Assembly: GCA_037954665.1 (NCBI GenBank)
Contig: JBBMOL010000250.1
Span: 558,001-622,000, forward strand
Direction of reading: 5' to 3'
Length of the DNA stretch: 64,000 nucleotides
Origin: Laguncularia racemosa
Lineage: Eukaryota > Streptophyta > Magnoliopsida > Myrtales > Combretaceae
In this document: positions 48,481-61,501 of the stretch, in pieces
Layout of the letters: every line of letters begins with the position of its first letter
How positions within the stretch are numbered: position 1 is the first letter of the stretch
Made by a program: the position numbers and the translations under genes
The notes under the pieces: generated by a model
What the model saw: the letters and a program-made list of their open reading frames with translations, nothing else
What the model was told of the DNA's origin: nothing
Databases searched by the model: none

Positions 48481-48775
48481 ACTAAGTACCAATCCACGTA
48501 TTATAACGAATCATGCAAGCAGTCGTAGAGAGCTTCGAAGCAAATAAGTGATGGCATGATCAAAGGTTTCTCAAATAAAAACAAAAGAGAAGGATTTCTG
48601 TCTCTAACATCGATACACCATGTACAGAAACACCACACAGCAACTTTCCTAAAATGCAATACTATTCCTAAGTTTGGTGGAAGTAGCCCTGTTATCCACA
48701 ACCAGCAGCATTTGTAAAAAGGTCCAACACTCACGCTGATGAATCCCATCTTATGTACAGGGTGGCCCATCATAG

Positions 48776-51700
48776 TCATCTCCAAACTGTCTCATTTGCG
48801 TCTGTGAAGATTGCATTGTGATGTTCTATTAAGCATTGCACAACCTCAATAGCACCAAAATCTATTGGAGTACCATCATCCAAAGGAATAGCAGAAGACG
48901 CATCAGCTGTCACATCTTCTTCTGCAACCACAATGCGATTGAAAAAATATAATTAGATCTGGTCCACACATTTTGCTAAGAGCAGAAGAATTTACCAATG
49001 AAGACAAAGGGGGTCAAGTTTCAGAAATGGAGAAGCAGTCGTAGATTGATCTTTCTGGCAAATTCACTAAAAGATGAACCCCATTTTTTAAAGGAAGGCT
49101 ATCTACTCGAGTACAGAAGGTATGGCAAGGCAGCCAAGCTTATATATATATATATATATTTATTTTAAAAAAAAGATAGAAAGAAAAGAAAAGAGAGAGC
49201 TGCCAAAAGCACATTTCTATCCAGTATACTCTCATCCATATGATTCACGGAATTGAAATAAATCCCAAGGGTATAATTTAATCAACTTCAAATCAATTTG
49301 GCAAAAAGAAATTGCATTTTGTAAACTGCCAACACACATAATGAATTCTCTTTAGCTTTGAATTGATCAGGACCATGCATGAAACAGAAGAGACGAACTG
49401 ACCTTCAAGCATATCCCATGCACTGTAAGCAGGTGTAGAATCCATGTGTTTCTGACTTTTATGAGGGTTATTCCAGTATTGCAGGTGAAACTCTGGTTGT
49501 TGCCCTCTCTGCCACATAACTAGAGGGGCTATCTCCAGAGAGAGGCTTCGTGCATCCATCTGTCAAGAGTGAAGAACCGCAGACCAATTCCAATCAATGG
49601 TTTAGACAAGTTGAAAATTAATTTAAAAGTTACATGTTTCAGCAAGAAGTACTGACAGCTTACAGTAAACAAAGAAGTACTCAAACACTATATATTGGGA
49701 GAGATCAGCCAGTTAATTCTGACCATGACGTGATATGCAGTCTATCATGGAGGATCAATATTAGAATTACTAATTCCTAAGAGTTCTTATGTAAATGTTA
49801 ATACCCAAAGGTGGCCTCTTACAGAATTCATACATAACTGGCTCCTAGTCATCTGAGTTTCCTTTAATTTATACAAAATGATCTTCCAAAAATAAAGATT
49901 TTTCTCATCAGCACAAAATTGTTAAGCACACAGACATTATGCAATTTCAACTATATGTATTTACACAAGTGCACATGCAGTTTTGTTGATTGGAATATCT
50001 GTTGGCAATGGATGATTGGTTATCTACAGTGATTTATCATACCTTGTTGAGAGATGACTTCTGGCTGACACGGAGCAGAAGTGCAGTGACATATTCCAGA
50101 GTCATGTAATTTACATTTGGAAGCTTCTTCAGGATGTTTCTCATTGCATGGATACTCGAACGAACACCTCTGATCTCATCATAAATTTCAAAAGTAATTA
50201 GAGGCCCTGGAAGGCTAGCGAGGTAGCATTTGATCAGGACTGCTAAATCCACTGGATTTACACCTTCAGGTAGGGATGCATTTAAGTCTGCAAAGGTAAA
50301 TTAATTAGGATGATATGAGATATCATTACATTTATTGAAGTGAAATTGGAGACGAGAAAAGTTTTGAATACCTTGGTTGAATAGAGAAACCAATTGCTGG
50401 ATGACCTTCCTGTCTCCTTCAGACTTGAACACATCCGGTGCATTTAATCCTGGATCTCAAAAACAGAATTTATTCAGTCCCAGACTCCCAGTAATGCGAT
50501 CGCAACACTAGCAGCTAAACGATATACTGGCTATATTATTTATTTATTTATTTATTATGTGTTTCTTGGGAGGGCAAATGCTGGCTCTATTTATTATTTA
50601 TTATGTTTAATCACCTGATAAAACAAGATAATCAGCACATTTGACCAGAACATGAGGAATGGGCCTACTGGACTGTTGCCTTTGCACAGAAACCTGAATG
50701 GGAACTCCAAAAACTAAACGCGAACAAGAAAGTAGTGTCAGCCGTGCAGTCAAATACAAGTGATAAGTCAGGTACACTTGCTAATGAATTTATCAATTAA
50801 ATAACAAGAAAAAAAGCAAGCGCATTGCAATAAGTTTTCAGACAAATACCCATGCTTAATGCTATGATTGCCTTATATGAAAGCCACTATAACGTGACAA
50901 AAACAGTTCTAAAAAATTGACCAATCAAGCAAAGACCTTTATATTTCTTAGTCTCAAACAATGATGTTGAAAACACACTAGTTATGTAGTAATTGAAGGT
51001 AGAAATAACTGAATATAGCTCAGAAAAGATAGCTGACAAGCTTCAGTAAGAACCAGAGTCAATTGTCCAATATTAAATTAGGAAAATGTTAAAAGGTTCC
51101 AGGATACACGTTAGGATGCCAAATAATAAAACTTCTCACATTTATACATACTTACTTTTTCATAAAATGTGTAATGAATGTTGAAAAACGCGAAAAGATT
51201 TTCTTTAAGGCCCTTAGCAAGCTGCTTAGAGCACCCATTAACATAAGCCATTAAATTTTTTGTATGGATAGAGTTCTCAGAATGCTATGCTATCAAAGAA
51301 GAAGAAATCATTCTGTATGAAATATAGCATTAGGCTTCTGCCTCCAAGACATAGTAGGGGAAAGACACCAAATCCTATAGTAAAGATGCTGCCATCATAG
51401 CTTACCATCAGTGCCTGCAACTCCCTGCAATCATCACAAATACAGAGAAGAATGTCAAGAATGCCTACATTGTGGATGTGGTTTGTGTGGAAGAGTGCAT
51501 GCACCTGAGCATGTTCATGTGTGTGCATGCAAGTGTGTGTGTTTGTGAGAGAGAGAGAGAGAGCATATGATAAGAACACCATACCTTCTGCCACCGTTCA
51601 ATGTCAGTCAAAATAGTTTTACTTTTCTGTGCAGTCTTTGCTGCAACCTGGATAATATTAAAGATATAAGCATCCCACTTGGTATGTATTAACAGAATTC

Positions 51701-54055
51701 ATGGACCTTCTGAAAAGATTTCTTAACAATATACAATCTTTAGGCAATTGCTGAATATTTTACAAGTTTTCATATACAAAGTATTATTTCCTAAAATATG
51801 TCAATTTACACCGTAAAGCATATAGGATGGCCCAAATCGTTTATCTTGCATTCATTGAAAAAAGCATTAACTATATGGATGGATTCCCATCAATGCAACT
51901 TTTACCTAGCAAAAGAGAGAGAAAGAAAGAAGTAGCATTTAATAGATACACAAAAACTTAAAGTTGCACTTTCTATAACTAATAGCTTTTTCCACTCAAT
52001 GCAAAGGGCAATTTTTTGCATTGCACAGTAAATGAAAAGGACTGAAAAACACACCGCTTGTCAGCAATACAAAATTTAGGCATCCTTCTTCCGGAGAACA
52101 CATTTTCTGGAAATAAGTTTATGTGTCTCCAGTATTTGATTATTATGATAATGCTCTAATCAACCACAGACATGTTTTCAATTTTCCATTGACCCAGAGA
52201 AGATGTTAATGCTCAGTGTAGCTCCAAGTCGCAATTAACCACACAAGTTGAGTACGTGTGCACAACTAGATGAAAACAGGTCTAAGAAAGTTGTTCCCAA
52301 ATGCAAGGCAAGGTTAGGTTTGAAGACCCTGCCTCATAATTGCCCCCATGCATTTTAGTGAGACAATCCTCAGAATTTAGGTCAGCTAGTCCCCATACAA
52401 TAAAAGCTCCTATGATCTTTAATACACCAATATAATAATAATAATAATATACAGCTACAGCAAGAAGCACCAAAGGATGGAGTCCTTATGTGGGCTGGTG
52501 GACAGGCTTGCAAAAGTACAGTAGTACACCTTTATGGGAATGAGAATGCAATGCACATGTGGCGTTTTAGGAGCAGGGCAAGATTTGAGAGGCAACCTGA
52601 ACACAGACAGCCTCATCGCACTTATATCCCTATTTCATGCAGATTGGAATTTTATGCAAAAGAGAAAACATAATGAACAGCATCAAATGTAACTTATGGA
52701 ACTGATCTACTTTTAAATAGAAAACTCCCCAAAATAGGACGGCTAAAATGAGCTATCAACAAGTAGATGCTTTTTTGCATGTACCTAGGACCAATCTGCA
52801 CTTTCCTTTTCAACCTACAATCCAAGTTTACATCTCAAAGAAAGTAATAAACATTTTCAAGAATAAACATCAAAAGATCTTATCTACTGAATGCAATCGG
52901 CAGAATTTAACCCTAATAAGAATAAAGCTATCATTCTTGAGTAAACCATCTCCCAAGTTTGATGACTGAACTCGATACTGCTATGCGGAGAGAACTATCA
53001 TAAGTTGGAAGATGGAAAAGAATCGTGAAGGGAGGAGGAACGGAAGGATGCAATAGGACATCTATAAGAATTTAAAGCTTTTCTCTTTTCTACCCTGCCC
53101 TCTAGCAAAATTGTTTAAACTGGATCCAGCTTATATAGTTCTAAATAGCAAGAATTGGCCTCAAAAAGAGAGAAACACCTCATAAATTTTCACTTTGAAC
53201 TTTGAGTATAAAAATGTTATGAGCCTAAAAACATGATCTAGTCATAGGTGGAATAATTAAACAAAAAAAGAAGGTCAAGGGCTCGTGGCAAAGAACCCTC
53301 GAATCTCTAGTTATCAGGACTCGTTGGAGAGAAAAAAAAAAGTAAAATAACTAAATACTTTTGGCTTCTTTCTTTCTCTCGTTAAGATCACTTACATATA
53401 CAAGCCTAGGGCCAATAACTTTTAGAAGTAAAAAGATATTCTTCTAAGAATATCCATATCAACTTCTAAAATAAAAAAAAAAAAAAACAATTTCACAATA
53501 ATATCTATTCAAAGACTCACAACAATAATCTGCCTAAATGAAAATAACAAAACAAGTCATCTATTTTAATTTCCCAAATTATATTCCTAACCAAAAAACT
53601 CTGAAAGGCATGAACTGATAACAAGATGATTCAGAATGATCGATGGAAATAATTTCAAAGCTTAGGTACCTCTTCAACCTTTGACTTGCCCAGAACTACT
53701 TTATCTTTTGTCTCAGAGATACCCTTCCTCAAAAGTGATCCAGTTGATGCAGCAGCCTCAACGAGACGTTCTTGCACAGCACGTCTTGTTGATGGCTGCT
53801 GCAGAATTGCCCAACGACTCTTGAACACTGACCCAACTCGTCCTGCCACCTCAGTAACATTTCCCTTTGCATCCTTTGCTGCCCCACCCACAAATGTTCC
53901 AGCAGTTTGCCCAGCTTCTTTCAGCTTTACCCCTACAATCACTCACAAGTCAGAACAAATCCTTGTATCTAAGCACTGTGAGCTCTCTGTAGATGTAATT
54001 ATCTCTTACCAGAAGAAGAGAAGAAGCTACTCGCCTTTTCTTGCCACTGAGTCAT
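48776..54055 (-). CDS. RhoGAP-domain protein (At5g61530 type), 9 exons, intact
   Basis: Exons: 54010-54055, 53670-53932, 51585-51647, 51406-51424, 50615-50713, 50372-50449, 50043-50287, 49403-49559, 48776-48921. All introns are GT-AG and the phases join to 1116 bp, 371 aa plus TGA; the Arabidopsis relative is about 376 aa. Residues 1-130 form a plant-specific N-terminus starting MTQWQEKASSFFSSSG, with VKSRWAL-like VFKSRWAILQQPSTRR. Residues 131-330 are the GAP fold: FGVPIQVSVQRQ, KCYLASLPGPLITFE (Lys209) and LNKMDARSLSLEIAP (Asn270). The C-terminus is conserved (FGAIEVVQCLIEHHN). The arginine-finger position has Lys172 (DVFKSEGD). Family members would act on ROP/Rac GTPases, but activity for this subgroup is not shown here. 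The ATG at 54055 is the only Met in frame before the conserved block. Confidence 0.93.
49140..49159. repeat. (TA)10 microsatellite
   Basis: A TA run in the last intron of the RhoGAP gene. Confidence 0.85.
51534..51563. repeat. Compound (GT)n/(GA)n microsatellite
   Basis: A GT run followed by a GA run, in the short intron between RhoGAP exons 3 and 4. It lies about 20 bases from the exon 3 splice donor. Confidence 0.8.
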
Positions 54056-54394
54056 TGGTGGATAACAAGGACCAAATCTAAAGCTAAAGATAAAAAAGTT
54101 CAGATAAGTAACAAACCAATGAAAATGTCTGACAAGAACTAAGATAGAATCTTGCAAGAGCAAATAACATTGAAGAGGGTTTACAAGCACACAAGCATTG
54201 TTCTTCCTATTATCAATCAAACAGCTTGGACACATGCACAAGGGAAACTAATATAATAGCAAGAAAAAGAAAAACACAAAATCAGAACTTGATGCGAGTA
54301 AGAAGAGAAAGAAGAACTGCAATAGCTCTATTAAGCCTTATAACGGTAGGTAGGATCAGCTCCATTGAAGAGGGAATGTTTGAGCTTACTGATT

Positions 54395-54420
54395 TGATAG
54401 ATAGATAGATGGATAGATAA
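54395..54420. repeat. (GATA)n microsatellite
   Basis: Five to six imperfect GATA units upstream of the RhoGAP coding start. Confidence 0.75.
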
Positions 54421-57400
54421 TTTATATAAACCGGAAGGCATTATGTTCATTCAATGTAAGAAATACAATAAAAAATTTTGGCTCCACAAACATACTCAGA
54501 AGAAACTTAGTCATCCATCTAGCAAAGACTAACAAGTTTTTTTAGAAGAAAAAAAAATAAGAAGAAGAGTTTACTTTTCACTCTCTTGATTTAGGAAATC
54601 CAACTTCATTTTCAAATTTTCATATAGAAAATGTGGTAGGAAGCAATTTCTCAAATTCATCTGCTATCATATGTACTAAAGTAAATCGTCCAAAATGAAG
54701 TTGACAGGATTTGGCTAGAAAATAGAAATTACCCAAGTTTGGTATATCTATTCCCACCATTGCTTAAAATTTAAATGGCAAGGATACTTTCAAATGTCCA
54801 AATAAAGTCTCAATTATCCTAAGATTCAATTCCTGATTCCGGAGCTAATCATCCAATTCTGCGTAATCCAACTATTACTATACATATATTCCAAAAAAAC
54901 AGTCATTTCATTTATAATTCCAGACGCTAACACCAAGAGCGAAAAAAAGGGTCATGTCTTGAGACCTGTCCATTCCATTACACCTCCACTTACCTCGTAT
55001 TCCATACAAATAACAATTCCCCCAAAACCCCAACAAAAATAAAACTTCTGACGCACTTCAATGAAAAATCAAATGAAAAAGACCAACATATAAGTAAAAA
55101 AAAAAAAAAAATTCCAACATCAAATTACATATAAATACATAACGACACATAATTACGGAATATTATCTATCAACTGTATAGACGTGCTAGAGAAACCTAA
55201 AACTACAAATGAAGAGCTGAAAACACACGCGCGCGCACAATCAATAGGGGAAAAAATAATTGAAGAAACTTACGCTCAGAGTGTGAGGCCTGGTCAATTG
55301 AATGCAAAAACTACGGTCAAAGAGGAAGGAGATAAAAGGAGCTTCTTTTTTCCTCTTTTAATTTAACTTGGGTTTTGTGGTTTGGTCTCAAAGATTAAAA
55401 CTTTATTATGAACGAAATGAAAAAGAGAACAGTTTCTAGTCCTTTCCTTTTCTTTTCAATCAATAGCATGGGCCTGGAGAAGGAAGGAAAGTGAAAGTTG
55501 GCTATAACATTTTACTGGCAGTCATGAGAGAGAGAACCCACAAAAAAATAAAAATAATAATAGAAAAAGAAAGAAGAAGAGAGAGAAAGAGTCCCGTGTT
55601 CGATTTTAGTGGGATTTTGTTATTTTATCCCCGCTGCCTAGGCTTCATCCAATTGTTTTCTGAAACGTTGATAGACATGTAACACAAACGTGGGCTGGGT
55701 GAGACATGATGAGGTTGACTTGTCCACGTTATAACTTTGTCAAAAATCTATTTCTGTTGCCTGCCATTTGAATTCTATGTTTTGAACGTAGTGGCCAAAC
55801 ACATAGGACCAGAAACGTTTTTTCCTGTTTCTTTCCCTTCCATCATCATTAAGCTGTTTCGCTTAATTGAAAAAAGTTCCCCAATAACATAATATATGGA
55901 GCTTTAATTGAAAATATTACATACCAAAAAAAAAAAAAAAAGGGTCCAAAGATGGAATCACTTTGTTATATACCATCATTTTAATATACGATATTGCTAA
56001 AATAAGTATATCAATAATACATTTAATACATGATGCTTCCCACCCATTTATAACATATTTATTTTCTATATTATTTCAATTGAAATTATACCCCTTAAAT
56101 TTATTGAAAAAAGCAATTAAACCATATGCTATAATAATCCAGTTTAAAAATATCTAAAAGCAAAACATGAAACTTCTCTAACAAAAAAACTTAATCTATT
56201 ATCTTGTTCTCTCTCATATAATTGTAGATCGTTTTCAAAATACAAATTACTCTAAGTTTCTCTCTCTATCTCTAATTGGGAGTAGTCATCCAAATAGAAA
56301 TTAAAAACAATTCTCTTATCAAAACAGATTTTATAGTTTTTTTGGTTTTTCTTATATTAATAAATACGTTCATTTTTGTTTTCACTATAATTTTATTTTT
56401 CTATCTTAATCTATCATGATGGAAAACTCTAAGTCATCCACTTCTCTTTTTAATATAATAATTTTTTTCTTATATCTCATTGTTCTTTTAAATGGTTATG
56501 GTAAGATGCACTTTGTAACATTTGTTACCGCGAATGATGAAAAATCATGAAATTTAGCAAAGTTTCTCCCTTCAGCCTATGTTGATTTGGGGTTTACAAA
56601 GGTTCCTTTTTTGATGAATAAGTTAACTTTATGCTGTTATGTTATTTTGAATTTTGTTTGATATTTTTTTATTATTTAAACAAAAAATGAGATGTGGTTT
56701 TATTAGTGATCTTCGCATTTTATTTATTTATTTATTTTCTATGATTTATCTAATATCACTTATGTTTTGGTGCAGGATGAAGAATTAGTAGTTCAACACA
56801 ATTCTTAAAATAAATTTATTTTATTGGTCATATTAAGGAGAAGTGAAAGCGGAAAACTAAATTAGTACAAGAGAGTATTCTTCATTTGGCAATAAGATGT
56901 ATTTCACCTTGGGTCATGACTTACAAGTAATAAATTATAGGAAGAAAAAACATAATTTAGTAGATAGATAAAATTATTTAAATATAATTTTATTAAATTC
57001 CCAAATTTTATGAGGATTTTAGGCCTCGTTAACCCACTTTAGTATTATGAAGTGATGATAATATCCAGGATCCTTGAATATTTTTTTCTTTAGGTTGATT
57101 ATTGTTTCCCTTCTACAAGTTGATATTGTCATGTCATTGTGCATTATTCCATCGTCTTATCGTAATTGCATTTTTTTTTTTTTTTACAAACTTCTTCTTA
57201 TGTATTTTATTTTTTCCTAATTATGATAATTTTAGTGTCTATAAAATTATTCAACTTTTCTACATTTATATTTTTATGGATTGTATCTATTATTTTAGAC
57301 ACAAATCCTATAGTTTAATATCATGATATATATCTTTAGTACGATTCATTGTATTTATTTTCATTACAAAATATTTTTAGAGCAATTTCAGATGCCATAA

Positions 57401-58024
57401 TTTTATCATATTTTATTGTATTAAACAAATCAATTTATTTCATAGTCATAAAAAAATAATCACTAACAATCATATAAGGAGTGTCAATCATAGACTTACA
57501 AATTCATCCCTCCTTGAATTAGCAACTTTGAATTCAATTTATATTATATGATTGTGTAGATAAAGAATTTTGATGTTATGGGTGTTTAATAGTTAAAGTG
57601 AAAAAGAAAACCACATATGACTTCTTTAGGTGTGTTTTAAGTGATTATAAGCTAATGTAATAAAACCATTATCAAAGTGTCTTATTTTTATTATTTATAC
57701 TTCTTTATCTATATTACTTATAAAAACTTATTGCCAATTGTATACAAAACACAAGTGCTTGTCAGCTCTATTTTATTAAGCATTTAGTGCTTTTCTTAAG
57801 TATATTATAACAGTCAAACTATTCTTATATGATTTCCCATTTTATAACACATGAATTAATGAAGAAAATATGCTTAAGTAATCATCTAATGGGCAAGAAT
57901 AATTAATAATCATGTTAATATCCATTTTACATATAAACATAAAGAGTTTTGTACATTAGATAAAGTAATGAGGGGATTTATTTTAATGGAAATTTATTAC
58001 TAGATTAATGGTCAAATTACGAGT

Positions 58025-58585
58025 ATGTTAACATTAGTAGTGATAGTGTTGTAAACATTATCTAAACTTTTGATGAAAATTCAATTTACTACTTAAAGTT
58101 TAAATTTGTTAAATTTAATACTCAATTCGAAGTTTTTGCATCATCGTTACTAACCATGTTAAATCTTGCAATAATCATTTGTCCAGTCATATTCTTTAGC
58201 TATTATTAGTGTGACATGTGTCTCATTAGTTTAAAAATGTCACATTGACATTGTTGGCTCTAGCTTTTAACACAGTGGAAGGGTGCTATTTTTTACTCTA
58301 TATAATTTAATGTCTTTCTTTTCTAAATTGCTAAGTTTAAGGTGTGCAAAAGCAATGGCAAGAGAGCATTCTTTAAACTAGTTGAATGCATATCATGCTA
58401 ATGATGGTTGAAGATATGATTGGATAAGTGTGATTGTCACAAGATTTAACACAGATAATAGTGGTGATGCAAAAATTTTGAATTGGGTATTAAATTTAAT
58501 AAATTAAAAATTTAGGTTGTAAATTGAACTTTTGTTCAAAGTTTAAGTAATAATCATAACATAGTCTCAATATTAATATAACTAA
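58025..58585. repeat. Fold-back repeat: imperfect inverted repeat with arms of about 240 bp
   Basis: The left arm (about 58025-58265) and right arm (about 58345-58585) are inverted copies at about 75-80% identity by eye. Matching blocks on the left are TCAATTTAC, TTAAATTTAATAC, CAATTC, TTTTTGCATCA and TGTTAAATCTTG. The same blocks appear in reverse complement on the right. The two arms continue almost to the centre. It has no coding frame. It may be a MITE-like fold-back transposon or an inverted duplication; an RNA from it would form a long hairpin. Confidence 0.75.
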
Positions 58586-60127
58586 AATGAATAACATCAA
58601 AGTTAATATACAACATACAACTAATGCAAACAATATTAATACTAGAGGATGCTAATTCTGCATTACTGGTGCTTGAAAAAGATAAATAACCAAGTAAATA
58701 AATCACTTATGTGATTACTTAAAAAGAAAAGTAGTTTTTTTTTTTTTAATATGTGGTAGTTATCATCTATAAAAGAATAATATATATACGTCTTGATAAA
58801 ATGGATATGTGACTTATGGGATTGCTTGAGAAAATCACAATAGTATATAATAGATATACTTCTTTATTGTGCTATACTTTAATATATATTATATCTTACA
58901 TTTCTGTCATCCATATTTCAATTTTAGGATATGCTGTTATCCTTTTATCATAGTTGAGTATTTTATTGTAATTTCTACTTTATACAAATATTTTATTGTT
59001 TTAATTATATTACTATTCAAATAATAATAAATTTGCAACCAATTTTAGTGAATGTCATTGTATTTATGTATTTAATTGAAATTCTCAATTAATACTAATG
59101 TCCTTTTCTAATTTATGTAATTCTTATTTTGTATATTTTCTCAACTCTAAAGTATTGAGAAAATAATGTATTTATATGTATAGGCCAAGTGATTTAATTA
59201 GCTTAGTTTTATAATTGATATTGACGATGACTAAAAGATCAGTTGTTTAATTTGAGCACATGCATTGCAATGCATTGTTAGCTAAATAGTAATGATTACA
59301 ATGTAATGTCATTTTATATAAAAAAATCTCGCCTTGCTATGTACAAAATTCTTAATTTAATATAATTTTATTGATTTTTTAGGCAAATGGCGACTTCTTT
59401 AATAATGAAGCAAATTAGATACTATTAAAATATTTTGGCATATTGCTTTTTCCTTTTCTTTTTTTATTTTATACACACTATTTAAACTTTTTTTTTTATC
59501 ATTAGTCATGTATATAGTTTCATTTAGTTATTTAGCATGCTATAACTTATGTTGTACCACTTTATTTACCTTTTGCACATGCATTGTGGGTGTATCGTCA
59601 ATATTAAACAAATTAATTTTTAGATAGGTTCCTTTCATATTGTTCCCTCCATTTGTCAATAACTAGAGATTTTTTTTTGTTTTTTCTTCTCACATTATGC
59701 TTTTTTTGGTAAAAAAAATTAATTTTAGCTTTTTTTCACATGTGTTTCTATTGGCAATGTGATGAAATTTTTTTTTATACCCTTAAATTTTGATTTTCTT
59801 CCGTTTTTATACTCCCAAATTACGATATAACATGTTTAGTCAAGTTAATACTAATGTACAATGAGTGATAAAATGAAATTATTGTTTATCTACATTAGTT
59901 TAATTTTTCTGCAACAGTTTAATTAGTTTTTTATATTATATTCTAAATTATATTTTACTAGTGAATTTAATTTTACACACATAGCAGTGTATGTTTGCTA
60001 GTATTATCTTATGTGAGAGAAAAAGTAAAGAAAAGATAAGTACCGATCATTCTTTATAAGAACATAAATATGGACATCATTTAAAAATAATTAAACTCAA
60101 TTTGAAACCCTTACCCCTAGCTGGGTG

Positions 60128-60154
60128 CTCTCTCTCTCTCTCTCTCTCTCTCTC
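60128..60154. repeat. (CT)n microsatellite
   Basis: About 13 CT units, uninterrupted. Confidence 0.9.
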
Positions 60155-60526
60155 CCCTCTTCCCTCCCAAAACTCCTTTTTTAGAATTTCCTGCCTTTAC
60201 CACTCTCGATTCATATACCAATATTGGTCTCAAATATATCTTTTGCTATCACTCTCACCATCATAGAGTGAGTAGCTTTGTTTATTTGCTATTTTTCTTT
60301 TTTCTTTTTGTTGGCATTCCTTACGTGAGATTATGTTATTTTTTATGAGATTTATTGTACTCCTCAAGGATTTATTCCTCTAAAAAAAACCATGGTTTCT
60401 CATGTGAATATTTTGTGACCATTTATTCTTTTGGGGTTTCACAACCTAAGTCTTTGTTTATCAATCCTCTTGTATCAATCACTCAATCGATGTGCTTATA
60501 TGAAATAAAATTTATCTTTTACAAAG

Positions 60527-60527
60527 G

Positions 60528-60559
<32 letters not shown>
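60527..60559. repeat. (TAA)n microsatellite
   Basis: About 11 ATA/TAA units, uninterrupted. Confidence 0.9.
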
Positions 60560-61501
60560 TGAACTTGATTCTTGGTAATTAAGTCACACAAGAGAGATGG
60601 AGTTAAGATAATGATGACTTTCTAAGTGTCTTAAGGTAAAAGAAAATTGAGATAATAAGTTAAAAGCCTTCTAATTTTGTGAGAAAATTCAATTAAGGGT
60701 CTTTATGTTTAAGTCATTGTTGTTTATGCCTAAATTTAATTAAATACTTTATATTTTAAGTGAGTTGTTTAAGTTTACTATGTTTATGTTATCACATGAT
60801 ATAATTTTTTTGTATATCATAATAATTATTAAAAGAGAATCCGATTGATATAATAATATAAATATAAAAAATTTAAATGATTCAATTGAAATAAGACTCA
60901 TATTTAAGAGATTTAAATGGTTTAAATTAAAATACATAGGACTTATTGGACTTTTACAGTGAATGTATAGGGCTTTTAATGCACCTTTTTTTTTTTAAAA
61001 AAAAAACTAAAATATGTTGTAAACTTGATGAAAATGTAAGTGTATAAAATAATGAAAAAAAAATATTTAGCTTATTTCACAATAATCTTGTCTAAATCCC
61101 TTGTCATTGTATATGTGGAACACATAATCGAATCTATCTTCTTGCTTACTTGTCTCTGTATGTGGTGTATAGAGCAGTGTCATCTCATAGTCATAAGGTG
61201 GAAAATTAAAACTACTTTAGTGTTGTTTCCAACCTTGGCTTCCCTAAAAGACAAAAAGGTGCTGTCTTAGAAAGTAAATAGAAAACAAACAAAAATGAAA
61301 CTCGATATTTGATAAAACTAAAATATTATTACAAAGGTTTACTTTGTAAATTTTGTCTATTCTTCATCCATTTCTCACTAATTTATAGAGAAAAAGAAAT
61401 CAATTTTTTTTTTTCACATTTTCTTTCGATTCTAACAATTTTCCATTCTTTATTTTAGCTATACCCAATACCATAGTTCCTTCCATTTCCATGGATCTAT
61501 A

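Larger units (their letters stand above)
54056..61501. other. AT-rich spacer between RhoGAP and sugar transporter genes
   Basis: 54056-55500 is the likely 5' UTR and promoter side of the RhoGAP gene. From 55700 to 61300 the DNA is AT-rich with no frame above 76 codons and none recognisable. It contains the fold-back repeat at 58025-58585 and two microsatellites, listed separately. Confidence 0.55.
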
